A stretch of 64,000 nt of DNA from Halarcobacter ebronensis (GCF_013201825.1 NZ_CP053836.1:2542001-2606000), one strand, 5' to 3'. Positions 1 to 16,773 are shown, numbered from the stretch's first letter. Program-made: numbers and translations. The notes: generated from the letters alone by a model not told the origin.

Positions 1-286
1 CCAAAGCTATATTACTCTCTATTTTTTTTATAATATTTAGTTTTAAAGCTATATCCATAAACTTAACACCAATAATACTAAGCATTAAAAAACTGTTATT
101 ATGTAAGTATATAACTAAAAAAAGTGAATATATAAATCCAAGATTTAATATAAAAAAAAGAAAAATGCTTTTTTTATATATTGCGTAGTTGTTGTGGATT
201 ACTCCATATAAAGTATCTGATTTTTGCCAATTTGATTCAAAGATTTCAATGGCTATGAAGATAAGGAAAAGTGAGATTATATCCAT
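1..286 (-). CDS. Partial hypothetical membrane protein (C-terminus outside window)
   Basis: I do not recognise this gene. An open frame starts with ATG at 286 on the minus strand and runs off the window edge, giving about 95 residues. The visible part is hydrophobic: an N-terminal helix (MDIISLFLIFIAIEIFE), a short polar stretch with NWQKSD, then further hydrophobic stretches rich in Phe, Ile and Leu, which suggests two or three membrane segments. It begins 27 bases after the rpoC stop in the same direction, so it may be read as the last gene of the rpo operon. There is no clear Shine-Dalgarno site before the ATG and a 7-bp hairpin lies between the genes, so expression may be weak or separate. 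Confidence 0.55.
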   Translation of the reverse strand, partial: MDIISLFLIFIAIEIFESNWQKSDTLYGVIHNNYAIYKKSIFLFFILNLGFIYSLFLVIYLHNNSFLMLSIIGVKFMDIALKLNIIKKIESNIAL

Positions 287-293
287 AGTTTTA

Positions 294-311
294 TTAGGGC
301 CTAAGCCCTAA
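294..311 (-). other. Small hairpin after rpoC
   Basis: Perfect 7-bp inverted repeat TTAGGGC / GCCCTAA with a 4-base loop directly after the rpoC stop codon. The minus-strand transcript continues TAAAAC, not a U tract, so it is at best a weak terminator or an mRNA 3'-end stabiliser. Confidence 0.4.
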
Positions 312-313
312 TA

Positions 314-9104
<8,791 letters not shown>

Positions 9105-9110
9105 AGTCTT

Positions 9111-9134
9111 TATACAAGGCAAAAGCCTTGTATA
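9111..9134 (-). terminator. Perfect 10-bp hairpin after rplL (possible attenuator)
   Basis: TATACAAGGC and GCCTTGTATA form a perfect 10-bp stem closed by a 4-base AAAA/TTTT loop, 23 bases after the rplL stop. The following bases on the minus strand (AAGACTAGC) are not a U run, so only partial termination or transcript stabilisation is likely. It lies just before the longer hairpin at 9041-9104 in the direction of transcription. Confidence 0.5.
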
Positions 9135-9156
9135 ACATCAAGAGTGTAAAAAATTA

Positions 9157-9534
9157 CTATTGTAATTCTACAACTGCTCCAGCTGCTTCTAATACAGCTT
9201 TTGCAGCTTCAGCGTCTTCTTTAGAAACACCCTCTTTAACAACTGCACCAGCTTCTTCAGCCATTGCTTTTGCTTCTTTTAATCCAAGACCAGTAAGTGC
9301 TCTAATCTCTTTAATTACGTTGATTTTTTTAGCACCTGCGTCTTTAATGATAACATTAAATTCAGTTTTTTCTTCTGCAGCTTCAGCAGCAGCACCAGCA
9401 ACTGCTCCACCAGCAACTGCAACAGGTTGTGCAGATACACCAAATTTTTCTTCGAATTCTTTAACTAATTCTGATAATTCTAATACAGATAAACCAGAGA
9501 TGTATTCTAATACGTCTTCTTTAGAAATTGCCAT
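9157..9534 (-). CDS. rplL: 50S ribosomal protein L7/L12
   Basis: Stalk protein of the large subunit, 125 residues, a normal length. The N-terminal dimerisation helix ([22 protein letters not shown]) is followed by an Ala/Gly/Val-rich hinge near residues 38-53 and the C-terminal factor-binding domain ([20 protein letters not shown]). Start ATG at 9534 follows AAGGA. It lies 59 bases after rplJ, whose product L10 anchors L12 dimers on the ribosome. Confidence 0.97.
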   Translation of the reverse strand: MAISKEDVLEYISGLSVLELSELVKEFEEKFGVSAQPVAVAGGAVAGAAAEAAEEKTEFNVIIKDAGAKKINVIKEIRALTGLGLKEAKAMAEEAGAVVKEGVSKEDAEAAKAVLEAAGAVVELQ

Positions 9535-9593
9535 TTCATTTTTCCTTATTTTATTTTTTTATTTAATTTTAAATTTAATATCAATGTTGCGTC

Positions 9594-10082
9594 TTACGCA
9601 GCCTCTTCTTCTTTTTTTCTTCTAAGAGCATCAAGCCCAATAGTAAAGTTTCTAACAGGTCCCATCCAAACAGATGCAAGCATTCCAAGAAGCTCTTCTC
9701 TAGATGGTAATTTAGCAAATGCATTAACTCTATTAATATCTGCAATTTGTCCTTCGATAATCCCAGATTTAATAGCAAATTTATCTTTGTTTGCAGTTGC
9801 AAATTTATCAGCTACTTTACAAGCAGAAATTTGATCTTCAGACCATAAGAAAATGTTAGTTCCAGATAATTCAATATCTCCTAACTCAGCATTTTTAACA
9901 GCAACTGTTACTAAAGTATTTTTAGCAACTTGAACTTTTGTTCCACTGTTTTTAGCCTCTTTTCTTAATTCTTCTAATTTCTTGTGAGTTAAACCTTTAT
10001 AATCACATACTACAATAGCTTGTGAACCTTTAAACTCAGAAGTTAAGAAATCAATTACTTCAGCTTTTTCTTGTTTAGTCAT
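9594..10082 (-). CDS. rplJ: 50S ribosomal protein L10
   Basis: L10 forms the base of the L7/L12 stalk and, bound to L12, represses its own operon. The preferred start is the ATG at 10082 (MTKQEKAEVIDFL), giving 162 residues. An upstream TTG at 10109 is also open, but AAAGGAG stands at the right distance only from the ATG, and 162 residues is typical. Recognisable features are the N-terminal RNA-binding part with VVCDYKGLTHKKLEELRKE and the C-terminal helix that holds L12 dimers (MGPVRNFTIGLDALRRKKEE). The preceding spacer contains an L10-leader-like structure. Confidence 0.96.
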   Translation of the reverse strand: MTKQEKAEVIDFLTSEFKGSQAIVVCDYKGLTHKKLEELRKEAKNSGTKVQVAKNTLVTVAVKNAELGDIELSGTNIFLWSEDQISACKVADKFATANKDKFAIKSGIIEGQIADINRVNAFAKLPSREELLGMLASVWMGPVRNFTIGLDALRRKKEEEAA

Positions 10083-10190
10083 TCTATATTCTCCTTTCAA
10101 AACATCCAACTTCGGCAGGATTTACAAGAATCCGGAGTTGACTCTAACCGGCTGTCTTCAGTTTTAGTGTAGTGCTTTGATTAACACTCA
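10083..10190 (-). promoter_or_regulatory. Probable L10 leader (autoregulatory mRNA site) before rplJ
   Basis: The roughly 160-base spacer between rplA and rplJ holds a conserved-looking stem: AACTCCGG and CCGAAGTT on the minus strand (10108-10139), with an inner GATT/AATC pairing and a loop, ending about 25 bases before the rplJ start. Position and arrangement fit the L10-L12 binding leader known from many bacteria. The identification rests on position and stem only. Confidence 0.5.
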
Positions 10191-10194
10191 AACA

Positions 10195-10214
10195 TAAGGA
10201 TTAAAGAATCCTTA
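10195..10214 (-). other. Hairpin in rplA-rplJ spacer
   Basis: Perfect 8-bp stem TAAGGATT / AATCCTTA with a 4-base loop, upstream of the L10-leader-like structure. Possibly part of the same leader or a processing site. Confidence 0.4.
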
Positions 10215-10228
10215 CTATTGAATGTTAA

Positions 10229-10254
10229 TTAAATAAGGGGAAACCCTTATTTAA
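10229..10254 (-). other. Hairpin spanning the rplA stop codon
   Basis: Perfect 11-bp inverted repeat TTAAATAAGGG / CCCTTATTTAA with a 4-base loop; the rplA stop codon (10247-10249) lies in one arm. No U tract follows. It may protect the 3' end of the rplKA part of the message or set the ratio of L1 to L10 expression. Confidence 0.45.
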
Positions 10255-10945
10255 TATCCATTAATTCTAATACATCAACATTAACTGATGGTGACATAGT
10301 TAATGAAATTGCAGCATTAGTAATATATCTACCTTTTGCAGATGCTGGTTTAGCTTTGTTAATTGCTCCAACGAATGCAGAAATATTTTCTCTAATTGCA
10401 TCTTCAGTAAATGAAACTTTTCCAACAGCAGCATGCATATTTCCTTTTTTATCAACTCTATATGCAACTTGACCACCCTTAGCATCATTAACTGCTTTAG
10501 TAACATCCATAGTAACTGTTCCAGTTTTAGGATTCGGCATTAAACCTTTTGGTCCTAGGATTCTTCCTAGTTTACCAACTAATCCCATACAATCAGGAGT
10601 AGCAATTAAAACATCAAAGTTAATCTCTCCACCTTGTACAGTTTCTACTAAATCATCATTACCAACAATATCAGCACCAGCTGCTTTAGCTTCATCCATT
10701 TTTGCACCCTTAGCAAATACTGCAACTCTTACAGTTTTACCAGTACCATTTGGAAGAACTACTGCACCTCTGATCATTTGATCTGCATGTCTTGGGTCAA
10801 CATTTAAGTTTAATGCAACTTCTACTGACTCATCAAATTTAGCAGATTTCAATTCTTTAACTTTTGCACAAGCTTCAACTAATGAATAGTTTTTATCTTC
10901 AATTTTTTCTGCTAATGCTTTGTATCTTTTTGAAACTTTTCCCAT
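10247..10945 (-). CDS. rplA: 50S ribosomal protein L1
   Basis: L1 stalk protein of the large subunit, which contacts E-site tRNA and can repress the rplKA message, 232 residues. Typical L1 sequence includes the N-terminal [14 protein letters not shown], the central [20 protein letters not shown] block near residues 122-141 and the C-terminal [15 protein letters not shown] at 10945 follows GGAG at normal spacing. It lies 70 bases downstream of rplK. Confidence 0.97.
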   Translation of the reverse strand: MGKVSKRYKALAEKIEDKNYSLVEACAKVKELKSAKFDESVEVALNLNVDPRHADQMIRGAVVLPNGTGKTVRVAVFAKGAKMDEAKAAGADIVGNDDLVETVQGGEINFDVLIATPDCMGLVGKLGRILGPKGLMPNPKTGTVTMDVTKAVNDAKGGQVAYRVDKKGNMHAAVGKVSFTEDAIRENISAFVGAINKAKPASAKGRYITNAAISLTMSPSVNVDVLELMDIK

Positions 10946-11015
10946 CTTATTCTCCGCAATTTATATTTTTTTTGCTACCGCTGTTTAAAGCCAAGTGGTA
11001 AGGCTACTTTGAATA

Positions 11016-11441
11016 TTATAATTCAGTATCAATTCCCATTGATCTAGCAGATCCTGCAACAATTTTTGCAGCTTGCTCTTTATCGTCTGTATTTAAATCT
11101 GCGATTTTCATATCAACGATTTCCATAATTTGATCTTTAGTAAGTTTTCCAACTTTGTTTTTAAGTGGATTATCACTACCTTTTTTTACACCTGAGATTT
11201 TTTTAATTAAATCTGTCATTGGTGGTTGTTTTAAAACAAATGTAAAACTTTTATCGTTGTAAACTGAAATTTCAACAGGGATTGTATATCCTGCTTTATC
11301 TTTAGTTTTTTCGTTAAACGCTTTACAGAATTCCATGATGTTAACCCCTCTTTGACCAAGAGCAGGACCAACAGGTGGTGATGGATTAGCAGCACCAGCA
11401 GGAATTTGAAGTTTTAAAATATTTTCTACTTTTTTAGCCAT
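11016..11441 (-). CDS. rplK: 50S ribosomal protein L11
   Basis: L11 forms part of the GTPase-associated centre. With the ATG at 11441 it is 141 residues ([16 protein letters not shown]), the usual length. A second ATG lies directly upstream at 11444, but the AAGGA site is better spaced for 11441. The proline-rich linker motif [15 protein letters not shown] (about residues 22-36) and the C-terminal rRNA-binding domain (GSARSMGI) are present. The nusG-rplK spacer carries a very long hairpin. Confidence 0.97.
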   Translation of the reverse strand: MAKKVENILKLQIPAGAANPSPPVGPALGQRGVNIMEFCKAFNEKTKDKAGYTIPVEISVYNDKSFTFVLKQPPMTDLIKKISGVKKGSDNPLKNKVGKLTKDQIMEIVDMKIADLNTDDKEQAAKIVAGSARSMGIDTEL

Positions 11442-11480
11442 CATATTTCCTTTTTAAATTTTTATTGTTTTTAATGTGAT

Positions 11481-11537
11481 TTAGGCATTAGGCAAGAAAA
11501 CTCAAAGGAAGCTGAAGTTTTTTTGCCTAATGCCTAA
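11481..11537 (-). promoter_or_regulatory. Very long hairpin in the nusG-rplK spacer
   Basis: The arms TTAGGCATTAGGCAA (11481-11495) and TTGCCTAATGCCTAA (11523-11537) are a perfect 15-bp inverted repeat. The stem can extend seven more pairs inward (11496-11502 with 11516-11522, one G-U), for about 22 bp around a 13-base loop. No U tract follows on the minus strand. This fits an RNase III cleavage site or an attenuator ahead of rplKA. Confidence 0.6.
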
Positions 11538-11547
11538 AGTTTATTAT

Positions 11548-12075
11548 TTATATTACTCTTTCTACTTGAGTATAATTTATTTCAACAGGAGTATTTCTTC
11601 CAAAAATTGAAACATTTAATTTTAATAATCCTGAAGCCATATCAAAATCTTCAACCACACCGTTAAAGTTTGCAAATGGACCCTCATTGATTCTAACCAT
11701 TTCACCTTCATCGAATGAAATTTTTGGTTTAGCTGCTGCTCTATTTTGAACTTTGTCAATAATAGAATCAATATCTTTTTTAGATAATGGAGTTGGTTTT
11801 TTTGATTCACCAATAAATCTTCCAACTTTTGGCATTGATTGAATTCTATGCCAAAGGGCAGTATCTAAATCTATTTTAGCAAAAACATATGCTGGATATA
11901 AAGGTCTCTCAACAATAGTTTTATTACCTTTTTTTACTTCGATTAAATCCTCTGTTGGAACTAATACTTCAGCAATTCTATCATCACCCATTTCATCAGA
12001 TAATCTTAATAGAGCTCTTTTTACAGTTAATTCACTTCCAGAGTGTGTTTGTATCGCGTACCATTGTTGTGCCAT
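11548..12075 (-). CDS. nusG: Transcription termination/antitermination factor NusG
   Basis: NusG binds RNA polymerase and links it to Rho or to the ribosome. 175 residues, a normal size. The NGN domain begins MAQQWYAIQTHSGSE and includes RPLYPAYVFAKI around residues 57-68. The KOW domain begins near residue 122 (GEMVRINEGPFANFNGVVEDF). ATG at 12075 follows AAGGA. It lies 10 bases downstream of secE in the standard secE-nusG-rplKA order. Confidence 0.97.
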   Translation of the reverse strand: MAQQWYAIQTHSGSELTVKRALLRLSDEMGDDRIAEVLVPTEDLIEVKKGNKTIVERPLYPAYVFAKIDLDTALWHRIQSMPKVGRFIGESKKPTPLSKKDIDSIIDKVQNRAAAKPKISFDEGEMVRINEGPFANFNGVVEDFDMASGLLKLNVSIFGRNTPVEINYTQVERVI

Positions 12076-12085
12076 TAAAATATCC

Positions 12086-12268
12086 TTAGTTTATTAATGC
12101 TGATAAGCTTAGAGACATAATTGCATCAATTAATGCTAAGAAAAGTGAAATTACAGTTACAACTACAAATACAGATAAATAAGCTGATCTAATTTGTTCT
12201 TTAATAGGAAAAATTACTTTTAAAAGTTCTTCTTTAGCATCTTTATAATATTTTTTTAATTTGTTCAC
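12086..12268 (-). CDS. secE: Preprotein translocase subunit SecE
   Basis: Small essential component of the SecYEG channel. I choose the GTG at 12268, with GGAG six bases upstream, giving 60 residues (VNKLKKYYKDAKEELLKV...). An earlier TTG at 12280 is open but would overlap the GGAG site. A positively charged amphipathic N-terminus containing the conserved VIFPIKEQ segment is followed by one membrane helix (VFVVVTVISLFLALIDAIM). It is the single-TM short form found in most bacteria. Gene order tRNA-Trp, secE, nusG is conserved. Confidence 0.93.
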   Translation of the reverse strand: MNKLKKYYKDAKEELLKVIFPIKEQIRSAYLSVFVVVTVISLFLALIDAIMSLSLSALIN

Positions 12269-12293
12269 AATCGACTCCAAAATTCTAAGCTTA

Positions 12294-12337
12294 TAAATTT
12301 TTTTAAAAGAAGTCGAAACTGCTTTTAAAAAAATTTA
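12294..12337 (-). other. Perfect 16-bp AT-rich hairpin between tRNA-Trp and secE
   Basis: TAAATTTTTTTAAAAG (12294-12309) and CTTTTAAAAAAATTTA (12322-12337) are perfect inverted repeats; three more pairs close a CGAA loop. It starts one base after the 3' end of tRNA-Trp, so it may guide endonucleolytic release of the tRNA from the polycistronic transcript. Confidence 0.55.
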
Positions 12338-12338
12338 G

Positions 12339-12414
12339 TGGCAGGCCAGACAGGACTCGAACCCGTAACCATCGGATTTGGAATCCGGCGCTCTACCATT
12401 GGAGCTACTGACCT
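12339..12414 (-). tRNA. tRNA-Trp (CCA)
   Basis: 76-nt cloverleaf with encoded 3' CCA. Acceptor AGGTCAG pairs with CTGGCCT (one G-U), the anticodon arm is CCGGA-TTCCAAA-TCCGA with anticodon CCA, and the T loop is TTCGAGT. It lies between rpmG and secE, its usual place in this cluster. Confidence 0.96.
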
Positions 12415-12442
12415 ACGTAAAACACAGTTAAGTGTAGCCTTC

Positions 12443-12616
12443 TTACGAAGACTTTAACTTAACCTCTTTATGAATTGTGTGTTTTTTTAATCTTGGACAA
12501 TATTTTTTTATTGCCATTTTTTCTGTATATGTTTTTGGATTTTTGTAAGTAGTGTAGTTAATATCACCACACTCCTCACATTTTAGTCCAATTTTTATGC
12601 TTACACCATTACCCAT
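12443..12616 (-). CDS. rpmG: 50S ribosomal protein L33
   Basis: 57-residue ribosomal protein ([18 protein letters not shown]...[13 protein letters not shown]). The middle [12 protein letters not shown] and [15 protein letters not shown] are typical of L33. ATG at 12616 is preceded by AAGGA at seven bases. It has CEEC and a third Cys in KYCPRL, but the fourth zinc-ligand position is Leu, so it is an incomplete C-plus form and may not bind zinc. It lies between tuf (9-base gap) and tRNA-Trp, as in many bacteria. Confidence 0.93.
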   Translation of the reverse strand: MGNGVSIKIGLKCEECGDINYTTYKNPKTYTEKMAIKKYCPRLKKHTIHKEVKLKSS

Positions 12617-12625
12617 AAATCATCC

Positions 12626-13834
12626 TTACTTGATAACTTCAGCAACAACTCCAGCACCTACAGTTCTACCACCTTCTCTAATAGCAAATTTAGTACCTTT
12701 TTCTAGAGCAACTGGAGCAACTAATTCAACTGTCATTTCAACGTTATCACCTGGCATAACCATTTCTGTACCTTCTGGTAAAGTAATTGATCCAGTAACG
12801 TCAGTAGTTCTGATATAGAATTGTGGTCTATAACCTGAGAAGAATGGAGTATGTCTTCCACCCTCTTCTTTAGAAAGGATATAAACTTCAGCTCTAAATT
12901 GTGTATGTGGAGTGATTGATCCTGGCTTAACAAGAACTTGTCCTCTTTGAACATCCTCTTTTTTGATACCTCTTAAAAGAATACCAGCGTTATCACCAGC
13001 AACACCTTCATCCATCTCTTTTCTAAACATCTCAATACCAGTAACTGTAGTTTTCATTGTATCTTTGAATCCAACAATTTCGATCTCTTGAGCAAGTTTA
13101 ATTGTACCTTTTTCAATTCTACCAGTAACAACAGTACCTCTACCTTGGATAGTAAATACGTCTTCTACAGGCATTAAGAAATCTTGGTCAGCATCTCTTT
13201 CTGGAGTTGGAATATATTCATCAACTTGATTCATTAATTCATAAATTTTTTCTGACCACTCACCAGCAGTACCAGATTTAGCTTCTTCTAAAGCTTGGAA
13301 TGCAGAACCAGCAACGATTGGAGTGTCATCACCTGGGAAATCATACTCAGATAATAATTCTCTAACTTCCATCTCAACTAATTCTAACATCTCTTCTTTA
13401 TCTTCATCATCAAGTTGATCTTCTTTATTTAAGAAAACAACGATGTATGGAACACCTACTTGTTTAGATAATAGAATGTGCTCTCTAGTTTGAGCCATTG
13501 GTCCATCTGTAGCAGCAATAACTAAGATAGCTCCATCCATTTGTGCAGCACCAGTAATCATGTTTTTAACGTAGTCTGCGTGTCCTGGACAATCCACGTG
13601 TGCGTAGTGTCTTTTTTCTGTTTCATACTCAACGTGAGAAGTAGCGATTGTAATCCCTCTTTCTCTCTCTTCTGGAGCGTTATCAATTTGATCGTAATCC
13701 ATTGCTTTAGCACCAGTTTTAAGTGATAAACACATAGTAATTGCAGCTGTTAAAGTAGTTTTACCGTGGTCAACGTGACCGATAGTACCAATATTTACGT
13801 GCGGTTTTGTTCGCGCGAATTTTTCTTTTGCCAT
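12626..13834 (-). CDS. tuf: Elongation factor Tu
   Basis: GTPase that delivers aminoacyl-tRNA to the ribosome, 402 residues. G1 is GHVDHGKT (about residues 19-26), the switch I block contains [16 protein letters not shown]3 is DCPGH and G4 is NKED (NKxD). Domains II and III follow, including the TGRIEKG and [19 protein letters not shown] segments. The ATG at 13834 follows AAGGGG. It lies between the Phe-Thr-Tyr-Gly tRNA cluster and rpmG. Only one tuf copy is visible here. Confidence 0.98.
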   Translation of the reverse strand: MAKEKFARTKPHVNIGTIGHVDHGKTTLTAAITMCLSLKTGAKAMDYDQIDNAPEERERGITIATSHVEYETEKRHYAHVDCPGHADYVKNMITGAAQMDGAILVIAATDGPMAQTREHILLSKQVGVPYIVVFLNKEDQLDDEDKEEMLELVEMEVRELLSEYDFPGDDTPIVAGSAFQALEEAKSGTAGEWSEKIYELMNQVDEYIPTPERDADQDFLMPVEDVFTIQGRGTVVTGRIEKGTIKLAQEIEIVGFKDTMKTTVTGIEMFRKEMDEGVAGDNAGILLRGIKKEDVQRGQVLVKPGSITPHTQFRAEVYILSKEEGGRHTPFFSGYRPQFYIRTTDVTGSITLPEGTEMVMPGDNVEMTVELVAPVALEKGTKFAIREGGRTVGAGVVAEVIK

Positions 13835-13867
13835 AAAATTCCCCTTAAAAAATTTTGGTTGTTGTTG

Positions 13868-13909
13868 CCCTCTGAGTAGATAAGTCCAATAACTTCTCTA
13901 TTCAGAGGG
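13868..13909 (-). promoter_or_regulatory. Leader hairpin upstream of tuf
   Basis: CCCTCTGA (13868-13875) and TCAGAGGG (13902-13909) form a perfect 8-bp stem with further partial pairing inside, 33 bases ahead of the tuf start. It is in the 5' leader of the tuf message. The promoter between here and the tRNA terminator could not be fixed with confidence. Confidence 0.45.
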
Positions 13910-14015
13910 GATTGTTTTATTAAATTACACAAAAAAAATAGTAACTAATTTTTTCGTGGATTGGTATTTTACTTAAAAAATACTAAAAAGAACTTTAATG
14001 GGAGATTTTTTGTAT

Positions 14016-14047
14016 AAAAAAGGAGTTATAAATATGCGTTATAACTC
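14016..14047 (-). terminator. Rho-independent terminator of the tRNA operon
   Basis: GAGTTATAA and TTATAACTC (14023-14031 and 14039-14047) form a 9-bp stem, followed on the minus strand by C then CTTTTTTA. It stands about 25 bases downstream of tRNA-Gly and would separate the tRNA transcript from tuf. Confidence 0.75.
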
Positions 14048-14071
14048 AGCTCCCAGTAATCAATAAATTAA

Positions 14072-14148
14072 TGGAGCGGGAGACGAGACTCGAACTCGCG
14101 ACAATCTGCTTGGAAGGCAGAAGCTCTAGCCAACTGAGCTACTCCCGC
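14072..14148 (-). tRNA. tRNA-Gly (TCC)
   Basis: 77-nt cloverleaf with encoded CCA. Acceptor GCGGGAG / CTCCCGC is perfect, and the anticodon arm TCTGC-CTTCCAA-GCAGA has anticodon TCC. Last tRNA of the Phe-Thr-Tyr-Gly cluster. Confidence 0.96.
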
Positions 14149-14157
14149 AACATTACG

Positions 14158-14242
14158 TGGTGGTGAGAGAAGGATTTGAACCTTCGAAGCCATAGGCGGG
14201 AGATTTACAGTCTCCTGGATTTGACCACTCTCCAACCTCACC
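14158..14242 (-). tRNA. tRNA-Tyr (GTA)
   Basis: 85-nt class II tRNA with a long variable arm and encoded CCA. Acceptor GGTGAGG / TCTCACC, anticodon loop CTGTAAA with anticodon GTA. Confidence 0.95.
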
Positions 14243-14306
14243 GTTGAAAAATTATTGTTCTGGTCAAGCGCTGATCTTTTTAAGATTACGCACGACATTA
14301 AAAAAA

Positions 14307-14382
14307 TGGAGCTGGTGAAGGGAGTCGAACCCCCGACCTGCTGATTACAAATCAGCTGCTCTACCAACTGAGCTACACCAGC
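14307..14382 (-). tRNA. tRNA-Thr (TGT)
   Basis: 76-nt cloverleaf with encoded CCA. Acceptor GCTGGTG / CACCAGC is perfect, and the anticodon arm GCTGA-TTTGTAA-TCAGC has anticodon TGT. Confidence 0.96.
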
Positions 14383-14395
14383 TTCCGAATTTAAG

Positions 14396-14471
14396 TGGTG
14401 GCGCGGGGCAGAATCGAACTGCCGACACAAGGATTTTCAGTCCTTTGCTCTACCGACTGAGCTACCGAGCC
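14396..14471 (-). tRNA. tRNA-Phe (GAA) with a U-C mismatch in the acceptor stem
   Basis: 76-nt cloverleaf with encoded CCA. The anticodon arm AAGGA-CTGAAAA-TCCTT has anticodon GAA. The acceptor strands GGCTCGG and CCGCGCC pair except at position 4, where U faces C69. It is the first tRNA of the cluster, directly behind the promoter at 14490-14495. Confidence 0.93.
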
Positions 14472-14489
14472 GTCTTAAATTGGAGTGAA

Positions 14490-14495
14490 ATTATA
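14490..14495 (-). promoter_or_regulatory. -10 box of the tRNA-Phe/Thr/Tyr/Gly promoter
   Basis: Perfect TATAAT on the minus strand, in context GTGTATAATTTCAC, 19 bases before the mature 5' end of tRNA-Phe. No good -35 box is seen, which is usual for sigma-70 promoters in this group. The upstream part overlaps the 3' end of murD. Confidence 0.65.
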
Positions 14496-14507
14496 CACAT
14501 TGGATTA

Positions 14508-15668
14508 TTAATTTAAGCTTAATTGGAAAACAAATTTTTTAAATTCTTCTCCTCTTTGTTTGTAAGAAGAAAATTGATCAAGTGAAGCAGCTGCAGGTGA
14601 AAGGATTGCAACGCTGTTTTTATCGTGTGTTTTAGCTATCTCTTCAACTGCATTTTTAAGGATATTACACTTTAAAATTTTTATATTATTTTGCATACAA
14701 AAATCAAAAATTCTCTCTTGATTAGTTCCAATAGCATAAACTTCTACATCTAAATCTTTTATATACTCAAAAAGTGGTTTAAGATTTGCTCCCTTATCAT
14801 CTCCTCCAAGTATTAAATAAATCTTTTTATCTTTATATGGGACAAGGGCATTAATAGTCGCATCTACATTTGTAGCTTTACTATCATCAATCCACAATCT
14901 TGAACTTTTATCAAAAAATTCTTCAACTTTGTGTTCATCAATTTTAAAACTATTTATTCTTTCATAATCGACCTCATCAAAGATTATCTTTTTTGAAGCT
15001 AAAGCCATTAGAGCATCTAATAAAAATGGTTCTTTGAAAGATATTTTTTCTTTTTTTATACCAAAATAACTACAAAGATCATCACTGTTTTTATATGTAA
15101 TTTTCATTGCACTTGTTGGATAATCTTTAAACTCTTCTGGAATTATTGCAATTTCACCTTCAACCATCATATCAAGTGGTTTGAGTTTCGCTTGTTTATA
15201 CTCTTCAAAACTTCCATGCCAAGTTATATGATCTTCTGTAATTGGAAGCAATATATAGAGATTTGGTTTTGCTCTTTTTGTATAATAGAAGGTAAAAGAA
15301 GAGGTTTCTAATATCCATATTGGAGCATCTTTATCTAGTTTTGTTATTGGTGTACCTATATTTCCACCACAAACACTACCTTTGCACTCCAAAAGATGTT
15401 GTGTCATCTGTGTAGTAGTTGTTTTTCCATTTGTTCCACTAATCCAGATAGAAAAAGGCATCTCATCATAGACTAAGTCATAATCACTTTGGATATTTTT
15501 AGAAGATTTTACCATTTTATTATATGGTGGGATTCCAGGACTTACAATAGTAATCTCATTTGAGTCTAAATCATATTTGTCAAAATCAGAGTCATCATAT
15601 AAAACAACATCTTCTAAACTATCTTTTATAGCTTGGGCAGTTAAGCCTTTACCTAAAACTCTAATCAT
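14508..15668 (-). CDS. murD: UDP-N-acetylmuramoylalanine--D-glutamate ligase
   Basis: Cytoplasmic ATP-dependent ligase that adds D-Glu to UDP-MurNAc-L-Ala in peptidoglycan precursor synthesis. 386 residues, shorter than the 438 of E. coli but normal for Campylobacterota. The N-terminal UDP-binding fold starts MIRVLGKGLTAQ. The Mur-ligase P-loop GTNGKTTTT is at 78-86. The central domain has ITEDHITWHGSFEEY, and the C-terminal domain has WIDDSKATNVDATINAL and GGDDKGANL. It follows mraY by 10 bases in one operon. Confidence 0.95.
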   Translation of the reverse strand: MIRVLGKGLTAQAIKDSLEDVVLYDDSDFDKYDLDSNEITIVSPGIPPYNKMVKSSKNIQSDYDLVYDEMPFSIWISGTNGKTTTTQMTQHLLECKGSVCGGNIGTPITKLDKDAPIWILETSSFTFYYTKRAKPNLYILLPITEDHITWHGSFEEYKQAKLKPLDMMVEGEIAIIPEEFKDYPTSAMKITYKNSDDLCSYFGIKKEKISFKEPFLLDALMALASKKIIFDEVDYERINSFKIDEHKVEEFFDKSSRLWIDDSKATNVDATINALVPYKDKKIYLILGGDDKGANLKPLFEYIKDLDVEVYAIGTNQERIFDFCMQNNIKILKCNILKNAVEEIAKTHDKNSVAILSPAAASLDQFSSYKQRGEEFKKFVFQLSLN

Positions 15669-15678
15669 AAATTAAGCC

Positions 15679-16740
15679 TTATCTGATTTTTAATGATAGA
15701 AGAGCAACTAAATTTGCCATAAAAGAGATTATCCAGAATCTAACTATAATCTTATTCTCTTTCCAGCCTTTCTCTTCAAAGTGGTGATGAATTGGTGCCA
15801 TTAAAAAAATTCTCTTTTTTCTTAACTTATAAGAACCAACTTGGAGTATAACTGAGACTGTCTCTATTACAAAAACAAGTCCAATTAAGATAAGCAGAAT
15901 CTCAGATTTAGCAACAATTGCCATATAGCCCATAAAAGCACCTAAAGGCAGAGAACCACTATCTCCCATAAATACTTGGGCAGGATGACAGTTGTACCAT
16001 AAAAAGGCAATAAGTGCACCAATTAATGAAGTTCCAACAATTGCCAACTCACCTGATAATTGGATACTTGGAATAAATAAATAAGATGAAAATACTGAGT
16101 GACCTGTAACATACACAAGTCCAGAAAGAGTTACAAATGCCATAATTGAAGGCACTGTAGCAAGTCCATCTAAACCATCAGTTAAATTTACTGCATTTGA
16201 AGCAGAGACCATTACAAGAGCCCAAAATATAACTGCAAAAAAACTCATATCAAAAAGCGGATATTTATAAAATGGCGTATATAGTGTTGTAGTATGATGA
16301 TAAACAACTAAAACAACTGCAATAATAGTTGCAAAAAGAAATTGTAAAATCAATTTGCCCCTTGGAGACAAACCAGCAGAGTTACTATTTTTTATAATTT
16401 TTGAAATATCATCTTTAAAACCTATAAGAGAAAAAGTTCCTAAAGTCAATAAAGCTCCAACAACATAAAAGTTATTTAATTTTGCTGTAAGAAGTGTTGC
16501 AATTAGACTTGAAAAAATAAAAACGACTCCTCCCATTGTTGGAGTTCCTACTTTTTCTTGGTGAGAATTTGGTGCATATTCATAAATAGGCTGAGAAGCC
16601 TTTTTTGATTTTGCCCATTTTACAAACTTTGGAAGTAGATACATTGTTAATGAAAAAGAGATGAAAAATGCAATTCCTGCACGAACTGAAATATATTGAA
16701 ATATATTTATATCTAAGTGTCTATAAAACCAGTAAAACAA
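15679..16740 (-). CDS. mraY: Phospho-N-acetylmuramoyl-pentapeptide-transferase
   Basis: Integral membrane enzyme that transfers phospho-MurNAc-pentapeptide to undecaprenyl phosphate, forming lipid I. I choose the TTG at 16740 (353 residues, starting [16 protein letters not shown]). GAAGG stands seven bases upstream, and the longer frame to a TTG at 16785 would begin upstream of the -10 box at 16774-16779. About ten membrane helices are visible. Catalytic motifs are [13 protein letters not shown] and [13 protein letters not shown], with the typical [12 protein letters not shown] near the C-terminus. It diverges from gpmI. Confidence 0.94.
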   Translation of the reverse strand: MFYWFYRHLDINIFQYISVRAGIAFFISFSLTMYLLPKFVKWAKSKKASQPIYEYAPNSHQEKVGTPTMGGVVFIFSSLIATLLTAKLNNFYVVGALLTLGTFSLIGFKDDISKIIKNSNSAGLSPRGKLILQFLFATIIAVVLVVYHHTTTLYTPFYKYPLFDMSFFAVIFWALVMVSASNAVNLTDGLDGLATVPSIMAFVTLSGLVYVTGHSVFSSYLFIPSIQLSGELAIVGTSLIGALIAFLWYNCHPAQVFMGDSGSLPLGAFMGYMAIVAKSEILLILIGLVFVIETVSVILQVGSYKLRKKRIFLMAPIHHHFEEKGWKENKIIVRFWIISFMANLVALLSLKIR

Positions 16741-16773
16741 ATTTAAACCTTCAATTTGGTATAATCCGCGTTG

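Noticed and set aside
9128-9625. A 165-codon plus-strand frame opposite rplL
   Set aside because: It is the antisense shadow of the Ala-rich rplL gene, with no ribosome site.
14068-14430. A 120-codon minus-strand frame covering several tRNAs
   Set aside because: It reads straight through four tRNA genes and is a by-product of tRNA sequence.
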